This document shows positions 22,352 through 33,511 of a stretch of 64,000 nucleotides of DNA, piece after piece; within the stretch, counting starts at the first letter, position 1; each line of letters opens with the position of its first letter. The translations under genes and the position numbers were made by a program. Below the pieces are notes generated by a model. The model was not told the DNA's origin, made no database searches, and was given only the letters and a program-made list of their open reading frames with translations. The stretch is from NCBI GenBank assembly GCA_977006965.1, contig OZ345357.1, forward strand, positions 1,426,001 through 1,490,000, read 5' to 3'. This DNA is from Phymatolithon calcareum (taxonomy: Eukaryota; Rhodophyta; Florideophyceae; Hapalidiales).

Positions 22352-25300
22352 ACACTTGTCGTGGCGGCCTACTGCTTCACCTGAACAGTTTTTAAAATGG
22401 TGGAAGGAAAGTAATTTTTTAATTAAAAAATCGCATTGCACAGCAAAATCTGCCGACTTATGGGTAGGACGGTTACTGTATGCCTGTCTCAAATAAATTG
22501 CCACCAACCTGATCCTCCTTCGTCGCATATACATTGTACCCGGATGATGATCATCCGGGTACAGCTGTATCAAAAACATTTTAAAATAAAGTAGATTTTA
22601 ATGTGAAGAACCGGGGAAGGTGTTCCTCTGAGACGTGTCCGTCTCTCCAACACTCGACCTGATAAGATCTACTGACCTCTGACCACCACTACTCCAAAAC
22701 AACAGTGCTTCATCTTGTACCATTTTCCACCGCGCAACCGACGACCTACTTTCTTCTAGCATTGTGCTTTGCAAAATTTCAAAATGTCTTGTGAACTACC
22801 GTGCAATCCGTGGATCGTCTACACCGTCTACGCCGCCGCTTTCATCCCGCTCGCATTCATTTACGGCATGGACTTCATCACTGATAGGTGGAGGACGATT
22901 CGTGAGACCTGGCAGAACGGCATGTTTCAGCTGTTCATCTCGCTGCCCTGTCTTGCGTATGTCATGTACTACATTGTTCTCCAAATCGGCGGCAGGGACC
23001 ACAAGGAGGCAGCTTCCGCTATCACAGTGGCAGTATTCAACGCGTACCACGTTGTTCGAACGGTTTGGGGTCTGTTTCAGCTTTCTGAATTCCGAAACTG
23101 GAACGTGCATGCCTTAACCTGTCTTATCAATCTTCGGTACAAGGCATCATGTCACCCGCCGTCCAGTTTGTCGTCAAAAGTTCGTGACTTCTGCTTTTTC
23201 TGGAGAAACGAAAGCAGTGCTTTCGATGAGGAGCTGGAAACATCCGACATGTCGCTGGAAGATGTTGAGAGAACAGTGGACAATGAAATGCTTGTCAACA
23301 GCTCGCTCATTGACAATGAGATCACTGGTCATGACCTCCCAATGCGCCCCGTTTTGCATTCCCGCGTTGAGTACAGTGACCAGGAACGACACGGTCGCTT
23401 CGCACGATTTGTTGCGTCGCATTTGAGATCTACGCTACCGGAAGAATGTGCCGTCCGTTGGTTAGTGTCATTCCTCGCAAAGTTTGGAAGTCGATGGCTT
23501 GCTCATACCAAACATTTGTCTGACACCACATGTGATGGCTTCCGCAGCGAAGAGCGGTGGAGAAAATCTCGAGATCTTGCAGTTGTGGCAATGATGCACA
23601 CAACGAACGGGATGGTGACTGAGACCGGATCAACAGAAAATTTTGTTTCTCCGTTTTCTCCGTTTCACGAGTTTTGCACTGCCCCCAACAGCTGCGTTGA
23701 CTCCGAAGTTAACGTCAGTGAAATACACTCGCTTCCTTTTCAAATGAATGGGTACGAGAACAGGGACTCTGACGACGACTCTGACGAGGACATCGTGTTT
23801 GACTTTGCCCATCAAGCAGCAACGATAAAAGACGCTGTAAGAGATGACTGGCATAAAGCGTCTCTGAACAAGTTGGATGATGAAGCGAGAACGGCGGTCG
23901 AGAACATGTCTGCTGCGCAGCTAGCTTGTTTCGCCAAGCTTATGCATCAGGACCAAATGCACTGGAAGAAGACTGAAAGACGTCCTCACCGTGTGCGTTT
24001 TGTTGACGACCTGTTGTCCCGCACCTTCAGCTACCAGTTAGGTGGAGATCGTGAGCAAAGTATTGATGAAATCCTCAAGAGACTTCCCTTCCACCTGCCC
24101 AGCCGTCAACGTCGGGTCTGGTCGCTGAATGATACAGTGTTTCAAGAGAGCATTCATATGGACAACTACGTTTCTCTGGAGAGTGGTGACAGAAGTGATT
24201 CTTCTTTTGAGACCATACAACTCACGACTGAAGAAGATGGACAGCGTTCCGCTTTTCAACAGCAGGTCAACCTCGAAACCGCCCGACTTCAGGCAAATAG
24301 CGTGACTCGTGGCGGAATGAAAACAAGTCGCTTCATCGGGTGTGTCACTGAAATTGTGCGGAGTGCGCTTGCAGAATGGGTCGAAAAGTCCGACAACGAT
24401 ACCACCGGCTGGTCGTCACGTATTTCTACTATGGGATTGAGGTTTCCGTGCAGTGCACAGCTATGCTCCACATTTCAGGAAATCGAGGAGGACAATACCC
24501 GTGCTCATAGGTGGAATATGAGACTGGTTTGGGAAATGCAATCATTCTTGCGGTGGAAAGTTGGAAAAGAGGTCGAAGAGATTGAAGGGAATGACACAGA
24601 CCTGCGAAGGTCAGAAGCACTCGTGATGCTGTTTATTCTTGGTTTTCCATCAGTACGAATCGAACGCAATGATTGCGGAGAGTGTGAAAGTACAGCCACG
24701 GAGAGCAATGACACTGTGATCACTCTCGAGAGTGATGGGGTACAGAAATTTACAATGGCACCGATTGGCGGTCCTCAAAAAATTGTGATTACAGTTGAAG
24801 TGAACGTTGAGACCAGATGGGTCTCTTTGCGCATGGAATTGGAAGGTGTTGTATTTGACTGGCAAGGTTGGAAAGACACATTCATGGGCAGCATGTGTGC
24901 ACAGAAAAGATGGAGACTAAGTCGCGGGATCTCGAAGCATGAAACACTGCGCGAAGAAGGGAATCGATCTCAACTTTCCGAATCTATTCAGAAAATTATA
25001 CACCCGAGATATCGTGAAGAATATAATTTTTGGACTGGTTGGCCCCCATTCATGCCGGAGATTGCCCAATATGAGAACTGGACAGAACCAGATATTGAAG
25101 ATATCGAGCGTTTGAATTCTGCACTGGATGCCCACTATCATAGTCAGTCGAGAGAAGAGGTCGGACCTGTGTACGAGGATGGAAGGGTCGCGCTTGAAGG
25201 TGGTCGCAAGAACGAGGCGATGATTGTTTTTGGGCGTTGCATAGCAGAACAAGGAGACAGACGCGCTTTGCAAGATTTCGCCAATATTCTTCTGAAACAG

Positions 25301-27945
25301 AATCCTGTGAACAGTGATGATACAGACCGATTGTGGTCGGACATGCACTCATGGTACGAGATATTGATTAATCGAAGACCAAGAGAGTTGGCCCATGACG
25401 TTTCCAATGAAATGGATCTTCAGCTACTGGCAGACAAGTGTGGACGTTTCTCGGAACCCATGAAAGACGATGATTTTGAGTGGCTGAAAGCCTATTCGTT
25501 GTTTCATGTGAACGGCCCAGAGAATGCTGTGTCGGAGGCAGCCGTTTGTACAATGGAATCTATTCTTGTGAAAAGGAATAACCGTTTTATTGCACTCCAT
25601 CTCGCTATCGCGTATCAAAGTCTATACGTGGAGTCGCGTGACTTGTTACAAAGGCAGCTCGCAGTACATGCTATTGTGCGAGCGGGCATTGATGGTCCAG
25701 ATGACTTTGGTGCTCCACTCGGGATATTACTCGAAAAAGGATTTTACACTTCTCGTAACAAGAAGCACATCTCCGCGTTGATCTCGTCCTGTTGGGTCGC
25801 GTGGGTTGGTGATGGGGAACGGTTGCAAGAACTATTTGAAAGGCTGTTCCTCATTCCTGAAACTCCAGACGGACACATAGATGAAACTCGGCTCTCATTC
25901 GGAATTGGGATTCATCCAAAAGACGCTATCAGAGTTTACAAGAAGATGCTGGATGAGAAGAAAGATGAGGAGGAAGATGAGGAACGAGTATTTGCGACCG
26001 CATCTAATCGTCTGGGATTGATATATCACCGGGGAGGACCAGATGTTCCTATCAGCATTTCGCATGCGAAGAGCAGCTACTCGAATGCAATCGAGCGTGG
26101 GTCCACAGAAGCTCTTTGTAACATGGGTGTTTTACTAAATGGAAACCAGGCCGAGGGCGATAACATTTCGTCACTGGAAGAGGCTGTAGCGACCGGGAAC
26201 AGTACAGCAATGAATAACCTGGGAGTGGCGTACGATCTTGGAAACGGAGTCGAGCGGAATGCTGTGGAAGCCAAGAAGCTCTACGAGCAAGCCATTGAAA
26301 AAGACCAAAATCCGATTGCTATTTTTAATCTCGCCCTCATGTACAAGTTTGGCGATTCTGAGTTTCGAAGCGAAGAGAAAATTGCCGAGCTGATGGACCG
26401 ATTTTACAGACCAGACATGGACACGTCAGGGATGTTCGTTTTGATGCAGGAAATTTCGAAGTTCTCAAATGCGGGGACCATGGAAGCACGAAACACTGAT
26501 AGTTGGAAGGTGAAGGTGGAAGAAATCGACGACTGTTTGGCATATGTGAAAGTGAAAGACGGAGAGTGAAATATGAAGATGTCCTTCGGAGACGAGGAAC
26601 TACAGTACTAGAACGAAATTTGAAATTGTATAGCTATGAACAGGGCGAAGAGAAAATGTTGGATTTAGTAAATGTGAGTACATGCTCTTCGGGACTAAAC
26701 TAAACTGCATGTCGTGGTCTGGTGAGCAAACAGGATATACAGTACGCGTTGTCCTGCATTTGGTTCATTTAACTTGTAATTTTTGGCTCTGCTGATTTTA
26801 AATTCACGCACCCTCGCCCTCCTCTGGGCGCACCGTCTCGACGCCTCCGTGCGCACCCTCTGCGATCTACGTCTCTCGTCCGATCTCTTCGCCCACTCCT
26901 TCGTCCTCGCGTCCGCCTCGCCCGTCCTCGCAAAATCCTTCGCCTCCCGCACCTCCTCTCCGCTCCTCTCCAACGCGTCCTCGCACGTACAGCACGCTGC
27001 ACTCGCCTTCGCCTACATCTTGCCGACCTTCTCGAGCTTGCCGCCCTCTGCTCCGCCCTGGTAATGCCGCGCGTGGTCGCGCACATCGACCGCGCACTCG
27101 CCGCGTCCGTCGCCCCGATACGGCGCTCGCGGCGCTGCGCGCTGCGGCACCACTGCAACGATTACGGATTGTGGATTGGGGGAATTGGCGGAGGGGGAGG
27201 TGATGAATGCGAGGAATCAACGGGCGGTGCTTCTTGAGGGATTGTTTCCGCTAAGATGGTAGAAGAATTTGGGTTCGGACGCGCAGTGCTTCGGCTATGC
27301 TGTTTACGATTGTTGTGCCCAACTGGTCGATGTGTAGGAAGAGGGTGCGGTCGGAGTCAAGGTCGTTTGCTAATCATCGATGATTGCTGTGGGTTGACCC
27401 TTTGCGACGGCGGCGGCGGCGGCTGCCGCGCGGGTGAGACTGAGGAGGGAGCGTCGCAACAGTTCCCTCGTCCTACTTTGGCAGGGTCAAGTTCCACCGC
27501 TGCTGTGGAGGGTGGTGCGGATTACATTTCGTTGTTTTTGTGTTGAGAATCGGAAGAGGAACGAGCGTCGTCTGTGTCCATGCGTGTCGACTATGCGCTG
27601 TTTGTTGCCTCCGCGGAGGAGGAGTATGGGATGGAGAGGAAGGTATGCACGGGAAGGACGTTCTCGGCGGATGGACAGGCAATGGGATTTCGACGACATA
27701 CACGTCGTTCACGGATTTTGGAATGTTGTGTTTATGTAGAGGGGCAAGCGGCGAAATGGGGAGGGATGATGTGTGGTGGATGGTGATTGCAATCGGCAGA
27801 TATACTTCTGTACAGTAGTTTACGTTGGTTTCGGCATTTTGTTGTGTTTCGTTTTTAAGAACTAGCTGACTTTTATATAATTTATGGCATGAAGAGGCAC
27901 TGCACTTTTTATCTGTTACTATTTGTGCACAGTGCATTTTGAACC
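22352..27945 (+). repeat. Large direct duplication, copy 2, right part
   Basis: Matches copy 1 from base 2,767 to about 8,870. Twenty-two bases of unmatched filler (22,330-22,351) separate it from the hAT end. Internal differences include loss of about 60 bp after the main gene, loss of roughly 400 bp near 27,735, and many clustered codon changes within the gene. The hairpin CCCGGATGATGATCATCCGGG near 22,540 is kept in both copies. Confidence 0.9.
22784..26569 (+). CDS. Uncharacterised membrane protein with Sel1/TPR-like repeats, copy 2
   Basis: A 1,261-residue paralogue of the gene at 3,235-6,984, from the matching ATG (aaaATGtct). The three N-terminal spans, acidic middle and C-terminal Sel1-like repeats are all kept. 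Differences cluster. One lies near residues 400-410, where a stretch after LMHQDQM is completely replaced. Another is in the region before the repeats, which carries a KKDEEEDEE insertion. Two more are blocks near 24,990-25,090 and 25,790-25,800. Long identical runs lie between them. No stop or frameshift is present, so both copies look translatable. Function unknown. Confidence 0.8.
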   Translation: MSCELPCNPWIVYTVYAAAFIPLAFIYGMDFITDRWRTIRETWQNGMFQLFISLPCLAYVMYYIVLQIGGRDHKEAASAITVAVFNAYHVVRTVWGLFQLSEFRNWNVHALTCLINLRYKASCHPPSSLSSKVRDFCFFWRNESSAFDEELETSDMSLEDVERTVDNEMLVNSSLIDNEITGHDLPMRPVLHSRVEYSDQERHGRFARFVASHLRSTLPEECAVRWLVSFLAKFGSRWLAHTKHLSDTTCDGFRSEERWRKSRDLAVVAMMHTTNGMVTETGSTENFVSPFSPFHEFCTAPNSCVDSEVNVSEIHSLPFQMNGYENRDSDDDSDEDIVFDFAHQAATIKDAVRDDWHKASLNKLDDEARTAVENMSAAQLACFAKLMHQDQMHWKKTERRPHRVRFVDDLLSRTFSYQLGGDREQSIDEILKRLPFHLPSRQRRVWSLNDTVFQESIHMDNYVSLESGDRSDSSFETIQLTTEEDGQRSAFQQQVNLETARLQANSVTRGGMKTSRFIGCVTEIVRSALAEWVEKSDNDTTGWSSRISTMGLRFPCSAQLCSTFQEIEEDNTRAHRWNMRLVWEMQSFLRWKVGKEVEEIEGNDTDLRRSEALVMLFILGFPSVRIERNDCGECESTATESNDTVITLESDGVQKFTMAPIGGPQKIVITVEVNVETRWVSLRMELEGVVFDWQGWKDTFMGSMCAQKRWRLSRGISKHETLREEGNRSQLSESIQKIIHPRYREEYNFWTGWPPFMPEIAQYENWTEPDIEDIERLNSALDAHYHSQSREEVGPVYEDGRVALEGGRKNEAMIVFGRCIAEQGDRRALQDFANILLKQNPVNSDDTDRLWSDMHSWYEILINRRPRELAHDVSNEMDLQLLADKCGRFSEPMKDDDFEWLKAYSLFHVNGPENAVSEAAVCTMESILVKRNNRFIALHLAIAYQSLYVESRDLLQRQLAVHAIVRAGIDGPDDFGAPLGILLEKGFYTSRNKKHISALISSCWVAWVGDGERLQELFERLFLIPETPDGHIDETRLSFGIGIHPKDAIRVYKKMLDEKKDEEEDEERVFATASNRLGLIYHRGGPDVPISISHAKSSYSNAIERGSTEALCNMGVLLNGNQAEGDNISSLEEAVATGNSTAMNNLGVAYDLGNGVERNAVEAKKLYEQAIEKDQNPIAIFNLALMYKFGDSEFRSEEKIAELMDRFYRPDMDTSGMFVLMQEISKFSNAGTMEARNTDSWKVKVEEIDDCLAYVKVKDGE

Positions 27946-28739
27946 TCGGTCATCATGATAAAACGAGTACATCAATGGTGGTCTAAGCTCTGCTCTACAA
28001 GATTAGCCTTTTCCATTTAGACGCAGGCGGGTCATGACCGAACAGAACCCAAACTGTTGCTCTAGTGTCGGTATGTTCTACCTTTGAGGGCATATGAAAC
28101 TGTCTTGTGGTGTTGTTATGCCCCTTCCCCATGTCACTCGAACAGCGTTTTGTGGGCCGAAGGTTTTGAAGAGCTAATCAAGCACAGCACCATTGGGGAG
28201 ATTCCGGGAGTTTTTTTTGAGCAAAGTTTATTTAAAAGCCCCACAGACTTCCGAAGATATGGGTAAGGCTTCCTCAGTTGCTACTTACCTTTGTGTAGCT
28301 TACGAAAACGCACCGCCAGAGGGGCGGGCGGAAAAACTTAGGATCTCAGATATCCCATATAAATTGCAGAACTCCTGTATTGTTCGCTGTAGACGACCCC
28401 CGATAGCGAGGCGTCATTGTGTGTTCATTGCGCCACATTTTGCAGCTCGGTGATCAGTGCACCGAGCTCGTTTGACAGTTGATCCGACAGCATGTCGTAA
28501 CCTCGCATGGCACGTGGCACGGTACTCGCGTAAGTCCCTATTGATTAAAGGCGTTGACATCGTCTCTATAGACGCTCTGCCGGCAGCGGCATACCGCTGG
28601 TATTTTAGGTATTCTCTGGAAACCGATTTCTTGCTCGGTGTTGCACGTCTTCTGCACTTCCGCCGCCGTGCTCGCTCCTCAGCTGTTTGCTCCGCGCAAC
28701 GTATGCTTAGATTCCGGGAGTGGCGTAACACATTGGATT

Positions 28740-28900
28740 AACACTTGGCGCACGATTCGGCGCTCGTCCGTTCGGAGGATATTTGCAAGCCAGTTCCAGC
28801 GTTGAGGGGTCAGCACAACATCCGCGAGCGTCAGTGATTCCGAAGAGGTGCTTGCATATGCTAATCGTCTTGTGCCAGAAAACATCACAGTTGTACACAA
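28740..28900 (-). pseudogene. Possible LINE reverse-transcriptase C-terminal relic
   Basis: On the minus strand one frame reads VYNCDVFWHKTISICKHLF and the next reads QRWNWLANILRTDERRIVRQ. These resemble the region after the reverse-transcriptase domain of non-LTR retrotransposons (a VLLYGCE.W pattern, then RRRWLGHVLRMDD.RI..Q). The frame change and short length mean a dead fragment at most. The assignment rests on motif resemblance only. Confidence 0.35.
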
Positions 28901-30101
28901 CAGTGCGGATTGGGGGGCAGATAGCAGAGGATATTCAAGTACTTCTGTGCCTCCTGGACCCCCTTGCGGAACGCCTTAAAACGAGGGATCCTGTGCTGCC
29001 TACGGGAGCGACTTGAAACCTAACAACTTACAGCGCACAAAGTGACAGGGGAATTATGTCCCCTTGCAGCTCGTGGGCAGGCTGTGTCGCTTGGCGACGA
29101 TCTGCTCAAATCTTCTCATTTGCAACAAGATTCTTCATAATGTAGTCCACCTACTTGTCATCTTGATCATCATCATGTCGAAAGAATTTGTCGTCTACTT
29201 CAGCGAGAAGCGTCGCACCCGACTATCGTATTTGTGTCTTCCAAAGTATTTACTTCTCTTTCGTATTGTATGTACTCTACGTGCGAGAGCTGTACAAGCG
29301 GGGGTGTATCGCCCTGCACTGTCATGCTGTTGGGGGAGGAGGAATTGTTTTCCTCTGTCTGGAAAATACGTTCCACTGACTTTGTCACACGGGGTCTGCA
29401 GAATAGCACTCAAAGGTTTTAATGCTGTAAGTCTAGAACATCCGTGATGATGTTCAGGAGCAATGCATCAAGACTTCTTCTTCTTCTTTACGTGTTTTTG
29501 AAGTTGTCCTAGAACAACTCCACATCCTAACGGCTACAGTAGACTTTAACAGATACGAGTGGTACTTGATGTTACAACAGCTCAAAGCTGCACAAAGTGC
29601 AGACCTTCGGAGAGCTTAACATCAATATCTCAACGCAGCCAATCTTCACCCGGGTTGGTAACTACTTAGGATGCTCACGGTAGCTGGTCATCTCGCTACC
29701 TTCTTTGATCTTCTTCTGTTCTCTCTCCCAGCTTCGCATCAAAACTTGATACAGTACAGTACTCTCTTCGTGAACCCATAACTTTCCTCCGACGAGAACA
29801 GGGTAGGTATCACAACTTTCAGTACTTTGTTTGACAGACAGACCAGTGTTGCTACAGTACAGTAAAGACCTTTGGTTGGATGTTGCGGAATTGTAAAGTC
29901 AATTACCCGGCCTACCCGAATTGCGGTGGTCATACAGTAGGCGGGACAGTCCCGATTAATTTGGTTGAGCGACGCGGCCCTTTTATTCACAGCACACAAC
30001 ATTGAGGGCATCAAAGTTAAGGAGGGAGAGCATATCTATGATACTCACAGCATACATGTAGAGGCGGGCCGACCCTCGCCGTGTTTACTGTTCTGTACAT
30101 A

Positions 30102-30192
30102 TAAAATTTTTGCGAAGTGCTTTTTGACTTGTTCGGTATATACTGTACAGTATCGCTTTCTAAACAAGTCAAAAAGCACTTCACAAAATTTT
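30102..30192. repeat. Snap-back repeat, about 31-bp arms
   Basis: The left arm (30,102-30,134) contains GAAGTGCTTTTTGACTTGTT; its reverse complement lies at 30,162-30,192, with one or two mismatches. The 27-bp loop contains TACTGTACAGTA. Confidence 0.85.
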
Positions 30193-30591
30193 TTTTAAAG
30201 TGCACGATGCGGGTGAAGGCTCCTCGGCAGTTCATCATGGGTCTATTAATTTTGACTTAATAATACTGTACTCAACCTGCTACAGATATTATGCACTTCG
30301 AAGTAATGGAAGCATCAGTGATGCACTAACTGGGTTCCCTACCGTTGAGTACTGATGCAAAGCGGAGAACGATGACGAGAACAGTTCCCGATTTGGATAA
30401 CCCCACACGCCGATTCGGAAAAGGGAACATTTAAATTACTGTACTTAGGTGGGTGCAAACTCGAGCGCGAGTACTGTACTGTACACAACGTCGCCCAGTC
30501 CGGGTGAACAAATCTAGGGTTAAACTGCATGCGTTGGAGTGTCCGCGCATCATCCATTTGAAAACGAGCGAGCGAGCGAGCTATTCAACCT

Positions 30592-30728
30592 ACCTTGCAG
30601 CCCTTCATATCGTTTTTCATCATGAAAAACGATATGAAGAACTGCAAGGCGCTCGTTTATACTGTGCACGACGCAATGAGCATCATCATGCTCATGCTGT
30701 TTGCGTCGTGCGCAGTATAAACGAGCGC
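30592..30728. repeat. Two adjacent long hairpins
   Basis: Hairpin one (about 30,593-30,649) pairs CTTCATATCGTTTTTCAT perfectly around a one-base loop and continues past a two-base mismatch to CCTTGCAG/CTGCAAGG. Hairpin two has 28-nt arms at 30,649-30,676 and 30,701-30,728 with a single mismatch, and its loop itself folds (GAGCATCATCATGCTC). The two share the base at their junction. Candidates are a foldback element or a small-RNA precursor. Confidence 0.85.
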
Positions 30729-31944
30729 GCTATAGAATCTACAAAAACATGCCACTGCGTTTCCTATCGCGCGAGTGTAAAGACAAGGAATGAGTATGAT
30801 TATATGATATCTATGAAAATCTATCTATGGACTGATACAACTGTTGATTGATATTTTCGCCGAAACATTGATATTATATTAATGATATGATAGAATATCA
30901 ACCGAAATCACACCAGAAATGATATAACTACTTTGGTTGATATATCACTGAATATCAACTGCCAGCAGTGCATATTTTGGTTTGTCTAAATGCAACACGT
31001 GTCTGATAAATCCGCACAGTAAATATTTTTGAAGAGAAGTACAATTTTTCTGGCAATTCACGTGTTGTCAAGAACCCATCTGGTATCATAGCTACGGTAA
31101 TACTTTCGGAAAGTTCATTGATATAGCAAAAATGAGACTGATAATCAACTATTCAGTTGATAATGGAGAACAGTACAGTATCGATGCTCATTCCTAGTCA
31201 GGACTCAGGACGGGCTAAAATGAAATTGCTTGTTCGTGCGCCACTCGGATGTTGTTTCCAATAAATATCCATCCATGTGGTCTTCCGGAATCCGTTCGAA
31301 CGAATCCTGCCTGCAACCCGGCAGACCGACGCCGGCGCACTCGCTCCCGGCGCGCTTGCGTTGGCGAAACGTGTCACAATGAGGTGGCACGACTTTGTGG
31401 AGCGCATCCGCGACTTGCATGGCACCTGCCGCAACGTGAACGTTGATATGCGATTGCAGCCAATGTATGTGTACGCTGATGTCAGCAGAAGCAGTTTGTA
31501 CTACATTGCTGTACGAAAGATCCGTTTTGTAAGGACCATCATGCACCTGTCAAGTTAGCGGCCGTTTTATGTTTCAATCTTCCTCTTCAATTGAAACTTC
31601 ATGCAGAACGCCTTTCAACAGCCGTTGTCGGTCTGACTGGACACATAGTCCAGTACAGTACCTTCCAGTAAATTATCCACTTTTCAATGCCCTGTCAGTT
31701 GAAATGGTTCAAACAACCTTTATTTTTCCGCTTCCCCCGTCTCCCCCCGTGACAACGTACGTGTGATCGCGGCATTTGCGCTAATTTCAACCAACTTGGC
31801 ACCCCGCTACACACGACTCGGGATGGCAAAAAAGGACGGGGAAGAATTTTCGCCGGGTGGGTGTAGATACTTTACCACCGGCAAGCAGACATGCTCGGGC
31901 AGTCTCGAGTCGGCCGAAGATCATCGCCGGCTAAAACGCACGAC

Positions 31945-33258
31945 ATGGGTCATGCCTCCAAGTACAGCCGGGGCATGAAGACCTGTTCCCGTGTATTCCC
32001 CGTGTCTTCAAGGAATACCTTCTTCGTGCTTACATTTTTCCTGCTTTGTTCGTGTCTGGTCAGTCAGTACAACGCCGGTGTCGACCTCTTCTTCAAGAAA
32101 AGTGTAGCGCTTGTCAGTACCTATCAACCCGCCTCTGTGCATGACCCTGTCACCGGCGCTGGCTATGTTCCCGATGCCGACCGCATCACAGCGTCGACTT
32201 CTGCGGCCGACACCAGTGGAGGGAAACAACCTATGTCCTCACAGAAGAAAAAAGACGATATTGCACTGAGGAAAAGATCCGAGACGGCGGTCGTGCCACC
32301 AAAATCGGAAAAGTCGCTCACAGAAATACTGAACTTCTCCGATAAGACGTCGTTAAACTTCATGCATTTTCACAAAACTGGCGGCGTCAGTTACAAGATC
32401 GCATTGTACACATTCTTCAACGGTAAGACGAAGGGAAATGGGCAGCCTGTGAAATGTGTGGACGCGTGCTACAATGCGGCAAAACCACCAGTGCAGCGAT
32501 GGCGATGCGATTGGGTACCTGTGTGGGCGATGAATGAAACGGCGCGAAGCAAATTGGACGCGGTTTTCGGACATCAGTTCTGGCTGCATGGCGCACAGGA
32601 CTTTCTGAACAAACGGGATATGCGTACTTTCACAGTCATTCGCCATCCATTCGACCGCAAGGTTTCATTCTTCTTTCACTTTTTCGTACGCGAGGCGAAG
32701 CGCGACGAGTCATCTGTGACATTTGAAGAGGTGCGTGACTTTCTACTGTACGATAAATCGCGCGACAGTATCGACCTCTTCCGCGATCTTGGTCCCAATT
32801 ACATGGCCGGCCGTCTTCTTTCCGACGGTACGCAGGGCTTTGTCGGTAATGCACGGTACAGTTACTTTAATGTGAAGAAGGGGCAGGAGGAATTGGTTGT
32901 GGAGAAATCGTTGAATATTATGCGAACGTATGTGTTTGTCGGTCTTCAGTCGGAAAATCCAGCGTCTAAATGTATGTTGCGAAAAACTGTCGAGGCTTTC
33001 AATGCTGTGCACGGCATTGATAATTCAGGTACCGAGGAGGTTACCAGGAAGACTACGGTTGCGAATAGTGGTTCGTATTCTTTGACGGCGCCGAAAATTT
33101 GGGCGCAGATGTCGATGGAGGATCGAAAATTGTTCAATGAGAAGGAACGGGTGGATCTTGCGATTTATTACGCGGGTGAACGAATGTTCCAGGAACAGGT
33201 GAGACAGTTTAAGTGCGATCATCTGGTTAAGAATAGACCATATCATTTAGAGTCGTAG
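31945..33258 (+). CDS. Golgi-type sulfotransferase, type II membrane protein
   Basis: A 437-residue protein from the ATG at 31,945 (an ATG at 31,975 would also keep the anchor). A short basic cytosolic tail is followed by one span, FFVLTFFLLCSCLVS, and a stem region, the classic Golgi type II layout. The PAPS-binding motifs are clear: MHFHKTGGVSYK (5'-phosphosulfate loop, about residues 141-152) and VIRHPFDRKVSFFF (3'-phosphate binding, about 231-244). The family transfers sulfate from PAPS to sugars. In a red alga, carrageenan or agar-type galactan sulfation is the likely role (inference). Paired Cys residues near CVDAC and RWRCDW may form disulfides. Intronless, with no frame defects. Confidence 0.85.
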   Translation: MGHASKYSRGMKTCSRVFPVSSRNTFFVLTFFLLCSCLVSQYNAGVDLFFKKSVALVSTYQPASVHDPVTGAGYVPDADRITASTSAADTSGGKQPMSSQKKKDDIALRKRSETAVVPPKSEKSLTEILNFSDKTSLNFMHFHKTGGVSYKIALYTFFNGKTKGNGQPVKCVDACYNAAKPPVQRWRCDWVPVWAMNETARSKLDAVFGHQFWLHGAQDFLNKRDMRTFTVIRHPFDRKVSFFFHFFVREAKRDESSVTFEEVRDFLLYDKSRDSIDLFRDLGPNYMAGRLLSDGTQGFVGNARYSYFNVKKGQEELVVEKSLNIMRTYVFVGLQSENPASKCMLRKTVEAFNAVHGIDNSGTEEVTRKTTVANSGSYSLTAPKIWAQMSMEDRKLFNEKERVDLAIYYAGERMFQEQVRQFKCDHLVKNRPYHLES

Positions 33259-33511
33259 CGTGCGTGGGTCTTGTGCTACCTTATTTTACTGACTTCGCTG
33301 ACGGCGATGCATTCATCAACACTTCAAGTATTAATTTTCTTTCGGAGCTCAAGGTGTGGTGGGCGGACGGGCTGGCTTGGTTCCCGTCGCCCATGTCTGC
33401 TGGAGTGATCCTGTGAATAAATGAATCCTGACGGATCACAGGACTACAATTTTGTCCTACGGGCTCTCCCTGCAATAGATAGAAATTTGTGACCTCAGTC
33501 TTCCTTTTGCT

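Larger units (their letters stand above)
27946..31944. other. Gene-poor intergenic region
   Basis: About 4 kb without a gene I can support. It holds a possible LINE relic (28,740-28,900), several snap-back repeats (30,102-30,192 and 30,592-30,728), repeated TACAGTACAGTA motifs (near 29,750, 29,853, 30,145 and 31,653), and an AT-rich segment at 30,820-31,170 with many TTGATAT/ATATCAA words. Open frames at 31,205-31,558 on both strands look coding-like in short parts only. Confidence 0.5.
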
